From assembly GCF_015594625.1 (NCBI RefSeq), contig NZ_JADNRQ010000003.1:1-64000 (forward strand): a stretch of DNA of 64,000 nt, written 5' to 3'. The notes under the pieces are model-generated. The model was not told where the DNA came from. It made no database searches and saw nothing but the letters and a program-made list of their open reading frames with translations. The position numbers and the translations under genes were made by a program. Shown piece after piece: positions 26,441 through 33,738 of this stretch (positions are counted from its first letter, which is position 1; each line of letters opens with the position of its first letter). The DNA comes from Desulfallas sp. Bu1-1. Its GTDB lineage: Bacteria > Bacillota > Desulfotomaculia > Desulfotomaculales > Desulfallaceae.

Positions 26441-28546
26441 ATGGTGAACGAACTCACAAGCTTGATCAAGCCGGAGACGGTTGCCGTGGTGGGCGCTTCC
26501 CCAAAACCTGGAAAAATTGGCTATACTATAATAAACAATATGATCAATTGCGGTTACAAGGGCAGAATTTTTCCGGTCAACCCCAGGGAGAAGGAAATTT
26601 GCGGCCTGGCCGCGTTCCCGTCGGTGGCCGACATTCCGGAACAAGTGGATCTGGCCATAATTGCCGTGCCCGCTGCCCGGGTGCAGGGCGTGGCCGAAGA
26701 GTGCGGCCGGGCCGGGGTCAAAAACCTGGTGGTGATCACTGCCGGTTTCAAAGAAGTTGGGGCTGAAGGGCTGGAATTGGAGAAAAAGCTCCTGCAGACC
26801 TGCCGCGATTACGGTATGCGCATGCTGGGTCCCAACGTGGTGGGACTTATTGATACGCATACTCCCATTAACGCCTCCTTTGCGGCGCAGTTTCCCAAAC
26901 AGGGAGAAATCGCCTTCCTGTCGCAGAGCGGCGCCATGCTGGTGGCCCTTCTGGACTGGAGCGCCTCGGTGGGGCTGGGTTTCAGCAAGGTGGTCAGCCT
27001 CGGCAACAAGGCCGACCTGTCCGAAATTGACTTTATTGAAGAAGCCGCCGCCGACCCCAATACCAGGGTCATCATGTGCTACATCGAAGACATCGTGGAC
27101 GGGCCCCGGTTCGTGGAAGTAGCGTCGCGGGCGGCGCGGCAAAAACCGATCATCGTGATTAAATCGGGCACCAGCCAGGCCGGAGCGCAGGCAGCTTCCT
27201 CCCATACCGGCGCCCTGGCGGGCAGCGACCTGGCATACGATGTGGCCTTCCGCCAGTGCGGCATCATCAGGGCCCGCACCATGACCGAGCTTTTCGAACT
27301 GGCCGTGGCTTTCGCCAAGTCCCCCGTACCCGGGGGTAACCGGGTGGCCATTGTCACCAATTCCGGCGGGCCGGGGATCATCGCCACGGACAACGTGGAA
27401 AACAGGGGATTGCAAATGGCCCGCTTTACCAAGGAGACCCTGGAAGAATTACGAGAAAACCTACCCGCAGAGGCAAATATTTACAACCCCGTGGACGTGC
27501 TGGGCGACGCCAAGGCCGACCGGTACAGGTTCGCCCTGCAAAAAGTCTGCGCCGACCCCAACGTGGACAGCGTGGTTGTGTTAATGTGCTCCGTGGGGGT
27601 TACGCAACCGGTTGAAACCACCGAGGCGATTCTGGAGGCCCGGAAAGAATTTCCCGATAAGCCCATTTTTGCGGCATATATGGGAGGTGAAAGCCTGGCT
27701 GAAGGCGCTGCCATGCTGGCCCGGGCGGGGGTGCCCTGCTTTACTTTCCCGGAACCTGCCATTGCCGCAATCAGCGGGTTGGTGAAGTACAATGAAATAG
27801 TGAATAGCCCGGTGGAGGAAGCCGCAGCCGGTTTGCAGGGTATTGACCGCAAGGGAGTCAAGGCTATATTTTATGATGTAATCAAGGATAATCGCCTGGT
27901 ATTGCTGGGTAGCGAAGCGGCTGAAGTTGCCCGGTGTTACGGCATCTCCGCGGCGCCCGTGGCGCTGGCTACTTCCCCGGAGGAAGCCGTGGATGAGGCC
28001 GAAAAGATGGGCTACCCGGTGGTGTTGAAAGTAGCCTCGCCAAAGATTCTGCACAAAACCGACGTGGGCGGCGTAAAAATAGGCCTGGGCTCCGCCGGCG
28101 AAGTGCGCCAGGCGTTCATGGAAATCATGGATAACGTGCATGGTTACATGCCCCAGGCTGTTATTTACGGCATCGAGGTGCAGAAAATGATGCCGAAGGG
28201 AACGGAACTGATCATCGGCATGACCCGGGACGTCCAGTTCGGCCCCCTGATCGCCTTTGGCCTGGGCGGCATTTACGTCAACCTGCTCAAGGACGTCAGC
28301 TTCAGGCTGGCTAAAGGACTGACGGAGCGGGAGATTGAAAACATGCTGCGGGAAACCAAGGCTTATACCCTCCTGCGGGGCTACCGGGGTGAAAAACCCC
28401 GGGACATTGCCGCGCTGGTGGACGTGATACGGCGGGTGGCCGCACTGGTTAATGATTTCCCGGAAATTACCGAGATGGATATAAACCCTGTTTTTGCTTA
28501 TGAAGATGGAATTTCCGCCCTGGATATCAAAATCACCATATCGTGA
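26441..28546 (+). CDS. ADP-forming acyl-CoA synthetase (fused alpha-beta)
   Basis: Interconverts acyl-CoA, ADP and Pi with acid, CoA and ATP, conserving energy in anaerobes. About 701 residues in family order: CoA-binding Rossmann domain (VAVVGASPKPGKIG), two succinyl-CoA-ligase-like flavodoxin domains with the phosphorylated His in SSHTGALAG, and a C-terminal ATP-grasp domain (VVLKVASPKILHKTDVGGVK; GMTRDVQFGPLIAFGLGG). ATG 26441 follows GAGGTGAGG; GTG 26435 and 26444 are alternatives. It overlaps the upstream frame of the next gene, indicating an operon with the DRTGG protein. Confidence 0.92.
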   Translation: MVNELTSLIKPETVAVVGASPKPGKIGYTIINNMINCGYKGRIFPVNPREKEICGLAAFPSVADIPEQVDLAIIAVPAARVQGVAEECGRAGVKNLVVITAGFKEVGAEGLELEKKLLQTCRDYGMRMLGPNVVGLIDTHTPINASFAAQFPKQGEIAFLSQSGAMLVALLDWSASVGLGFSKVVSLGNKADLSEIDFIEEAAADPNTRVIMCYIEDIVDGPRFVEVASRAARQKPIIVIKSGTSQAGAQAASSHTGALAGSDLAYDVAFRQCGIIRARTMTELFELAVAFAKSPVPGGNRVAIVTNSGGPGIIATDNVENRGLQMARFTKETLEELRENLPAEANIYNPVDVLGDAKADRYRFALQKVCADPNVDSVVVLMCSVGVTQPVETTEAILEARKEFPDKPIFAAYMGGESLAEGAAMLARAGVPCFTFPEPAIAAISGLVKYNEIVNSPVEEAAAGLQGIDRKGVKAIFYDVIKDNRLVLLGSEAAEVARCYGISAAPVALATSPEEAVDEAEKMGYPVVLKVASPKILHKTDVGGVKIGLGSAGEVRQAFMEIMDNVHGYMPQAVIYGIEVQKMMPKGTELIIGMTRDVQFGPLIAFGLGGIYVNLLKDVSFRLAKGLTEREIENMLRETKAYTLLRGYRGEKPRDIAALVDVIRRVAALVNDFPEITEMDINPVFAYEDGISALDIKITIS

Positions 28547-28557
28547 GGTGTTCGCTG

Positions 28558-29616
28558 ATGAAAAATCTTTATATTATCGGTAACCCCGATAGCGGTAAAA
28601 CGGCGGTAGCCCTGGGTTTGGCTTTAAAGTTCAAGGAGCTTGGTTACCGGGTGGGCTATTTCAAACCGGTGGATACCGGGAGAAAATCGGCTTCCGGCAA
28701 AATTCCCGGCGGAGATGCCGTGTTGATGAAGCATGTGCTGGAAATGGAAGCGCCGGTGGGATTGATCAGCCCGGCTAAAGCGGGGCCTTCCTATTTAAGC
28801 AGGCCCGGCGCCAACATGACTTCGCTGCGGGAGATCAGGTCGGCCTTTGATGAAATTTCCCGCGACTGTGACGTGGTGTTGGTGGAAGGGGCGATATATC
28901 CTTACGCCATGTCTTCGGTTGGCCTGGATCCCTTAACCCTGGCCCGGGAGTTTGGCTCACAAATCATTACGGTAATGAAGGTGGAAAACGATTTCAGCCT
29001 GGACCAGGCGATATTTTACAACCGTTACATGGCCCAGCGGCAAACCCTGGCCGGTACGGTGTTCAACAACGTGCCCAGGCCGCTGCTCGCCAAGACCGAG
29101 GGGGTTTTCAAGCCCATCCTGGAAGAGGCGGGATTTAAAACGCTGGGCGTTATCCCCAGCCGCCCCGAAATTTCCGCTCCCACCGTCAGTGAATACCAGG
29201 AAAGGTTGGGCGCCGATGTCCTGGTGGGCCAGGAAAACATGGACCGGCTGGTGGAGGACGTCGTGGTGGGCGCCATGACCATGGAGAGCGCGCTGACTTA
29301 TTTGCGCCGGGCGGCCAACAAAGCGGTGGTGCTGGGCGGGGACCGGTCGGACCTGGCCCTGGCGGCGCTGGAAACCCACACCTCGGTGTTGATCCTTACC
29401 GGTGGGCTGTATCCAAACGTGAAAGTGCTGGCCCGGGCGGGCGAAAAGGGAGTGCCCGTGCTGCTGACACACCAGGACACCTACACTGTCATTGAAATGC
29501 TCGGCCAGGTGTCGAGGCACCTCAAACCCAACGACCAGGCCGGCATAGACGTCGCCCGGGACAACGTCAACCGGTACTGTGACTGGCAGCAACTGGTCAA
29601 GGCGCTGGAACTATAG
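28558..29616 (+). CDS. P-loop/DRTGG domain protein (phosphotransacetylase N-domain-like)
   Basis: A 352-residue protein with an N-terminal BioD-like P-loop (GNPDSGKTAVAL) and FKPVDTGRKS, then VEGAIYP. The C-terminal half resembles the DRTGG domain (VVVGAMTMESALTYLRR; AVVLGGDRSDLALAALET). This arrangement is known as the N-terminal part of long phosphotransacetylases but the catalytic PTA domain is absent. ATG 28558 lies after TGAGGTG. Pairing with the ADP-forming acyl-CoA synthetase suggests a regulatory role in acyl-CoA or acetate metabolism. Confidence 0.85.
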   Translation: MKNLYIIGNPDSGKTAVALGLALKFKELGYRVGYFKPVDTGRKSASGKIPGGDAVLMKHVLEMEAPVGLISPAKAGPSYLSRPGANMTSLREIRSAFDEISRDCDVVLVEGAIYPYAMSSVGLDPLTLAREFGSQIITVMKVENDFSLDQAIFYNRYMAQRQTLAGTVFNNVPRPLLAKTEGVFKPILEEAGFKTLGVIPSRPEISAPTVSEYQERLGADVLVGQENMDRLVEDVVVGAMTMESALTYLRRAANKAVVLGGDRSDLALAALETHTSVLILTGGLYPNVKVLARAGEKGVPVLLTHQDTYTVIEMLGQVSRHLKPNDQAGIDVARDNVNRYCDWQQLVKALEL

Positions 29617-29632
29617 ACTTTGTCGATTATTG

Positions 29633-29656
29633 AAAGGCCCCGTGCAGGGGCTTTTT
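29633..29656 (+). terminator. Terminator of the acyl-CoA synthetase operon
   Basis: AAAGGCCCC, a GTGCA loop, GGGGCTTTTT. Confidence 0.8.
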
Positions 29657-29674
29657 GTTCTAAGGTGGCCCGGA

Positions 29675-29914
29675 TTATCCGCGCTTATAATTGATATAAT
29701 CCGTTACGGAATTGATGATGTGCCGTTTGACTTGTTCCCGGGCCTCCGGGGGAATGTTTTCGTTGACGGGAATGTCGTTGTATCCGGCCAGCCTGTGATA
29801 CTGGACGATGCCATCGCCCACCATGCGCCCGTCGTCCGTTACCCGGTAGTGCACAATATAACTGGGGTCGACGGAATGGTCCGGGTCAACCCTTACTGCA
29901 ATCCGGTACGCCAA
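29675..29914 (-). CDS. Small hypothetical protein
   Basis: A 79-residue protein of unknown function. It has an acidic start (YRIAVRVDPDHSVDPSYIVHY) and a helical C-terminus (REQVKRHIINSVTDYINYK). TTG 29914 follows GGGGG with 7-nt spacing. It is convergent with the DRTGG gene. Confidence 0.55.
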   Translation of the reverse strand: MAYRIAVRVDPDHSVDPSYIVHYRVTDDGRMVGDGIVQYHRLAGYNDIPVNENIPPEAREQVKRHIINSVTDYINYKRG

Positions 29915-30099
29915 TTGAATACCCCCTGGTAATTTATTATTGTTTATTATTTCACCGCCAGCAAGTTTATAAAACCGGTTTTGGGTGGACTGCGCGCCGC
30001 CTCCGTGGTACCATTAGCAATAGGATTCGGCCGGGCGCATATAATAAACTACATTCGCCGGCTTGAATTTGAGAAATGGTAAGAAAAGGAGGAGGCCAA

Positions 30100-30843
30100 T
30101 TGCCTTTGCTGCACGCGGACGGCAGGGTATTTGACTGTGATGCCATTCTGTTGGATAAGGATGGTACCCTGCTTGATTTCAAGGTGATGTGGCTGGAGTG
30201 GTCGAGGTATATTATCGATGAGATTATGGCCGCCTTAAAATGGGAAGCGGTTTCGCGAAAAACGCTGGAGGATGCCATGGGGGTCGACCTGGCGGGCTGG
30301 CACGTGGACCCGGAGGGCCCGCTGGCGGGCGGCACCATGACCGGGTTACGGGACGCCCTGGTGCATGTGCTGGAACAGGCCGGGATGAGCGGGAAAGCGG
30401 CGCACGGGCTGGTAACGGACGTGGCCCGGCGCTCCGAGACGGCCATGGACTGGGGTTTTTTAACCAGGCCGGTGCCGGGGCTCGAGGAACAGCTGGCCAA
30501 CTTGCGGCGCGGTAAATTCAAGCTGGCGGTGGTCACCGCCGACGTTACCGAAAGATCCAGGCTTTCGCTGGCGTCATTACAACTAATCGATTACTTTGAT
30601 GCCGTAATTGGCGCCGACCTGGTCAAGGAAACCAAGCCCGCCCCGGATATGGCCCTGCTGGCCTGTTCCCGGTTGGGGGTGAAGCCCGAGCGGGCGGTGG
30701 TCGTCGGGGACACCCCCAGGGATGTATTCATGGCCAAAAGCGTGGGCTCGGGGAGCATCGGTGTTCTTTCCGGGGTTTGCACCCGGGAACAGCTGTCCGT
30801 TGCCGATGCCGTGGTCCAGTCGGTATCCGAGCTAAGGGTTTAG
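30100..30843 (+). CDS. HAD-superfamily phosphatase
   Basis: A 247-residue HAD hydrolase: motif I LLDKDGTLLDF, motif II-like VVTADVTERS, Lys in VKETKPAPD, and motif III VVVGDTPRDVFMA. The phosphoglycolate-phosphatase-like layout does not tell the substrate. TTG 30100 follows GGAGGAGG; the ATG 24 bp upstream precedes the SD. Its last 12 bp overlap the convergent DUF815 gene. Confidence 0.88.
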   Translation: MPLLHADGRVFDCDAILLDKDGTLLDFKVMWLEWSRYIIDEIMAALKWEAVSRKTLEDAMGVDLAGWHVDPEGPLAGGTMTGLRDALVHVLEQAGMSGKAAHGLVTDVARRSETAMDWGFLTRPVPGLEEQLANLRRGKFKLAVVTADVTERSRLSLASLQLIDYFDAVIGADLVKETKPAPDMALLACSRLGVKPERAVVVGDTPRDVFMAKSVGSGSIGVLSGVCTREQLSVADAVVQSVSELRV

Positions 30844-32175
30844 TTTTTCCAGGGCCAGTTCCCCTTCCAGGTGGTCGATGAACTGCCGGGCCGAACGCGG
30901 TGAGCGCCCGTTGTGCCAGGCGGACCACTGCAGCGCACGCCGGCGCAGGTCTTCGGAGGATATGGACAGGTTTCTCCGCCCGGCCAGCCCGGCGACAATG
31001 TTCAGGAACAGTTCCTGGTCCGGGGTGGGGAAGATGATGGTGATGCCGAAGCGATCGGACAGCGATAATTTTTCCTGCACCGAATCCATGCCATGCACTT
31101 CCCCGCCGGTTGCGCCCGGTTCGCGGTCGGTGAAATTTTCCCGGATCAGGTGACGCCGGTTGGAGGTGGCGTAAATGAGCACGTTGGTGGGCCGTGCTTC
31201 CAGTCCTCCCTCCAGCAGCGCTTTCAGGTCCTTGTAACCCGTTTCGTTTTCTTCAAAGGACAGGTCGTCCACGAACAGGATAAACCGGTGCCTGCGGTGG
31301 CGCAGTTCCTTGATAATGTGAGGAAATTCAACCAGTTGCTGCTTGGGGACTTCCAGCAGGCGCAGGCCCCGGGGCCAGTACTCGTTGAGCAGCGCCTTGA
31401 CCGTTGAGGATTTGCCGGTGCCGCGGTCGCCGTACAGCAGGATGTTGTTGGCGGGGAGGCCGTGCAAAAACTGCAGGGTATTATGGATAATTTCCCGCCT
31501 GACATCCTGGTACCCGATGAGCTCGTCCAGGGTGACCGGGTCGGGCCGGCTGACGCCGCACAGGGAGCCGTTTTGCCACTTGAAAGCGATATGGCGCCCG
31601 AACAGGCCGCAGCCAAATTCGGCGTAATGGGCGGCCAGCGGACCGGCCAGCTTGTCCCACCGCGGCGCGGCGGCCATTTCTTCCTTGAACCGCACCCGCA
31701 CTTCCAGCCAGGCGGCGGATTGTTCTCCGGCGGGCGGGGGTGCCGCCGGGAGGGGCAGCCTCGCCAGGTGCCCGGGCAGCGGGGGATGGCGGGGCAATTC
31801 CCGTGTGGTTGCTTCCAGCACCGCTTCGGCGCCGTTTTCAAAAACCAGGCGCAAAATAGCCAGGTCCCTTTCCACCGCCGGCATGAAAACGGTATAGTCG
31901 ATATTGGAACTGTAGGCCGCCAGGCTGAAGGGGTTGACGTCATCCAGGATCAGGTCCAGCAAATGGTTTTGCCAGGCGTCGGCGCCGGTCGTGGGGTTGG
32001 CCGTTTGGGCCAGCAGGTGGTACAGCTTGCCGTAAGTGTGGGCGGGATGTGCCGGCCCGCCGGGGTTCGCCAGCGCCGCAAGATGGTCCATGTAGGCGCG
32101 TACCACGGGATCATGCAAAATGTTGCGGTAAAGGGTGAGGCTGTTTAAAGCGTTGACAATTGTTTGCATGTTCAT
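30832..32175 (-). CDS. DUF815 family AAA-type ATPase
   Basis: A 447-residue protein with a variable helical N-terminal half. The C-terminal AAA domain starts with ELIGYQDVRREIIHN, has Walker A LLYGDRGTGKSS and Walker B LFVDDLSFE, then sensor-like IYATSNRRHLIREN. This is the DUF815 signature. Function is not established. It shares 12 bp at its 3' end with the convergent HAD gene. Confidence 0.9.
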   Translation of the reverse strand: MNMQTIVNALNSLTLYRNILHDPVVRAYMDHLAALANPGGPAHPAHTYGKLYHLLAQTANPTTGADAWQNHLLDLILDDVNPFSLAAYSSNIDYTVFMPAVERDLAILRLVFENGAEAVLEATTRELPRHPPLPGHLARLPLPAAPPPAGEQSAAWLEVRVRFKEEMAAAPRWDKLAGPLAAHYAEFGCGLFGRHIAFKWQNGSLCGVSRPDPVTLDELIGYQDVRREIIHNTLQFLHGLPANNILLYGDRGTGKSSTVKALLNEYWPRGLRLLEVPKQQLVEFPHIIKELRHRRHRFILFVDDLSFEENETGYKDLKALLEGGLEARPTNVLIYATSNRRHLIRENFTDREPGATGGEVHGMDSVQEKLSLSDRFGITIIFPTPDQELFLNIVAGLAGRRNLSISSEDLRRRALQWSAWHNGRSPRSARQFIDHLEGELALEKLNP

Positions 32176-32266
32176 GGGCTACCTCTTTTCATGGTTTAAC
32201 ATATTTAAGCCCGCCGACCTGGGTCAACGGGCGTTTTTACTCCGCACCGCGGATTAAATAGGTATT

Positions 32267-32665
32267 TCATAGAAAACCTCTTTTATTCTTCCAGTAGCGG
32301 ATATATTCTTCGTATAATTTGCCCCCCGGACGCCATTCCATCCTGGTTTGCTCCTCCGTTTTGTATGTCTCCGTCCAGAGGTTCAGTTTTTCTTTAATTA
32401 ATTGCCTGATTTTTTCGTCGCGGGGCCGGTGTGTGTAAACACACAGCACCGAGTGCTTGATATAGGGACAGGGATCGCACTTGGGGTATTTATTGGCAAA
32501 TTTGGCCATATTGATCGCGCCGCTGTTGGCCAGTTCGTCCAGCCGCGGCGCCAGGGCTCTGAAAAAATCGGCGCTGCCCTCGTAAATCCACTTGCCTGCC
32601 ACTTTATTGTCCACATCGGGCGCAAAGATATAGGTCCAGACGTTGCCAACCTGAATCATTTCCAA
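32267..32665 (-). CDS. Conserved hypothetical protein (DUF1917-like)
   Basis: A 132-residue protein with GKWIYEG, ALAPRLDELANSGAINMAKFANKYP, CDPCPYIKHSVLCVYTHR and a C-terminal YKTEEQTRMEW. The pattern (GKW..., ...AK..., CVYT, YKT) resembles DUF1917, described as phosphothreonine-lyase-like, but this is from memory. Three Cys (CDPC, LC) might bind metal. It follows the DUF815 gene in the same direction after a 91-bp gap. Confidence 0.55.
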   Translation of the reverse strand: MEMIQVGNVWTYIFAPDVDNKVAGKWIYEGSADFFRALAPRLDELANSGAINMAKFANKYPKCDPCPYIKHSVLCVYTHRPRDEKIRQLIKEKLNLWTETYKTEEQTRMEWRPGGKLYEEYIRYWKNKRGFL

Positions 32666-32749
32666 TCCCCTTTAATTCCTTTTAAAAGACCCGTTGTTTG
32701 CTTTAAAATCATCAACTTAAGATATATTATACTAAACGGAGGGAATCGA

Positions 32750-32926
32750 GTGAACAATAAAGATTTAGTTTATTGTATACATGAAGGGGATGCCACCGCC
32801 TTCGGCAGGCAGGCCCTGCACGCCGCTGCCGTGGATTTCAGGCATCCCCGCACCGGTGTCCCGGTGAAACTGCGCGCCCCTTTGCCCGGGGATATGAGGC
32901 GGCTGATCCGCCGGATCGCCCCTTAA
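32750..32926 (+). CDS. RluA-type pseudouridine synthase C-terminal stub
   Basis: A 58-residue ORF. GRQALHAAAVDFRHPRTGVP then KLRAPLPGDMRRLI is the conserved last segment of RluA-family pseudouridine synthases. The S4 and catalytic domains are missing. Yet it has its own GGAGG SD, a GTG start with good spacing and a TATATTAT upstream, so it may still be expressed. Either a deletion remnant or a microprotein. Confidence 0.65.
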   Translation: MNNKDLVYCIHEGDATAFGRQALHAAAVDFRHPRTGVPVKLRAPLPGDMRRLIRRIAP

Positions 32927-32948
32927 CCGCTGTGCTTTATCGCGGGGC

Positions 32949-33260
32949 CTACCGGCCGGCGAGAATAACCAGCACGGCGATCACGCACGCCAGGGTGACC
33001 AGGGAAAGCGACGCCCCGGCCCGGAGCAGCTTGTGCAGCACGGCCAGCCTGGCTTCAAGCCGGGCAAATTTATCACCCACTTCCACGGTCAACTTGGCCG
33101 TGCCGGTTTCGATTTCTTGCCGCAGGGCGGTGATGTCTTGCTCCAGCAGGTTGAATTTCTGTTCCGTGGGCAGGAGCAGGCCTTTTTTCAGCGACTGGGC
33201 CAGCGAGGTGGTCAATTCGGGGCCGGCTGTTTCCCGAGGCATGTCGTATAGCCTGGCCAC
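32949..33260 (-). CDS. Small coiled-coil protein with C-terminal membrane anchor
   Basis: A 103-residue protein. The middle (FNLLEQDITALRQEIETG; DKFARLEARLAVLHKLL) is coiled-coil-like. The C-terminus is one transmembrane helix (LSLVTLACVIAVLVILAGR). GTG 33260 follows GAGGGGG. Last gene of the dynamin operon, 4 bp after the preceding gene, so it may tether the complex to the membrane. Confidence 0.75.
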   Translation of the reverse strand: MARLYDMPRETAGPELTTSLAQSLKKGLLLPTEQKFNLLEQDITALRQEIETGTAKLTVEVGDKFARLEARLAVLHKLLRAGASLSLVTLACVIAVLVILAGR

Positions 33261-33264
33261 GCGG

Positions 33265-33540
33265 TTACACCCCCTCGGAAGCCTGGTTTACGGCGTCCCG
33301 GATGGCGGTCAGGACCAGCAGGGGGATTTCCTCCACTTTCTGTTCCAACCGGGATACGCGATCCTTGAGTTCTTCAATTCCGGCCCGGTCCTGGATTTTC
33401 AGTTCCTCCATGGTATTAAGCAGCCTGCTGTTTTCGTTCAGCACGGGCTGAATAAACTTGGTCTTCAGGCCGGTTAAAATTTCGGTTAAAATTTGCTGCA
33501 CATCGTCGTTCTGCCCCTTGAAAATGCCTGTGGAAGCCAT
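33265..33540 (-). CDS. Small coiled-coil protein of the dynamin operon
   Basis: A 91-residue unknown protein. LLNTMEELKIQDRAGIEELK and DRVSRLEQKVEEI read as coiled coil, ending with a hydrophobic helix (PLLVLTAIRDAVNQ). A good SD (AGGGGAGG) precedes ATG 33540. The central part recalls phasin or polyhydroxyalkanoate-granule helper proteins, but I cannot assign it. Confidence 0.7.
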   Translation of the reverse strand: MASTGIFKGQNDDVQQILTEILTGLKTKFIQPVLNENSRLLNTMEELKIQDRAGIEELKDRVSRLEQKVEEIPLLVLTAIRDAVNQASEGV

Positions 33541-33555
33541 GTAAATTCCTCCCCT

Positions 33556-33738
33556 TTATATTTTTTTCAGTGCCCGGTTGAGGGAATTTAACAAATCATA
33601 TATTTCCCTGGTATGATTTTCGTTTACCAGGCGGGCCAATTCCTGAACCAGATCGCGCTTAATTTCCTGTCCGGTGCTGTCGCTGACTTCCCTGATGATT
33701 TTCCGCAGCCTGTCATCCAGCGCTCTGGCGTTCTCCAT
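33556..33738 (-). CDS. Small helical protein coupled to the dynamin gene
   Basis: A 60-residue charged helical protein (DRLRKIIREVSDSTGQEIK; IYDLLNSLNRALKKI). Its ATG lies inside the 3' end of the dynamin gene (26-bp overlap) after GGGAGGG, so it is translationally coupled. Function unknown. Confidence 0.7.
   Translation of the reverse strand: MENARALDDRLRKIIREVSDSTGQEIKRDLVQELARLVNENHTREIYDLLNSLNRALKKI

Noticed and set aside
26414-27415. A 333-codon reverse-strand open frame
   Set aside because: Antisense shadow of the ADP-forming acyl-CoA synthetase, with no SD and no motif.
32402-32749. Upstream extension of the RluA stub frame to 32402
   Set aside because: This part is antisense to the gene at 32267 and does not resemble RluA; the SD and GTG at 32750 define the real start.
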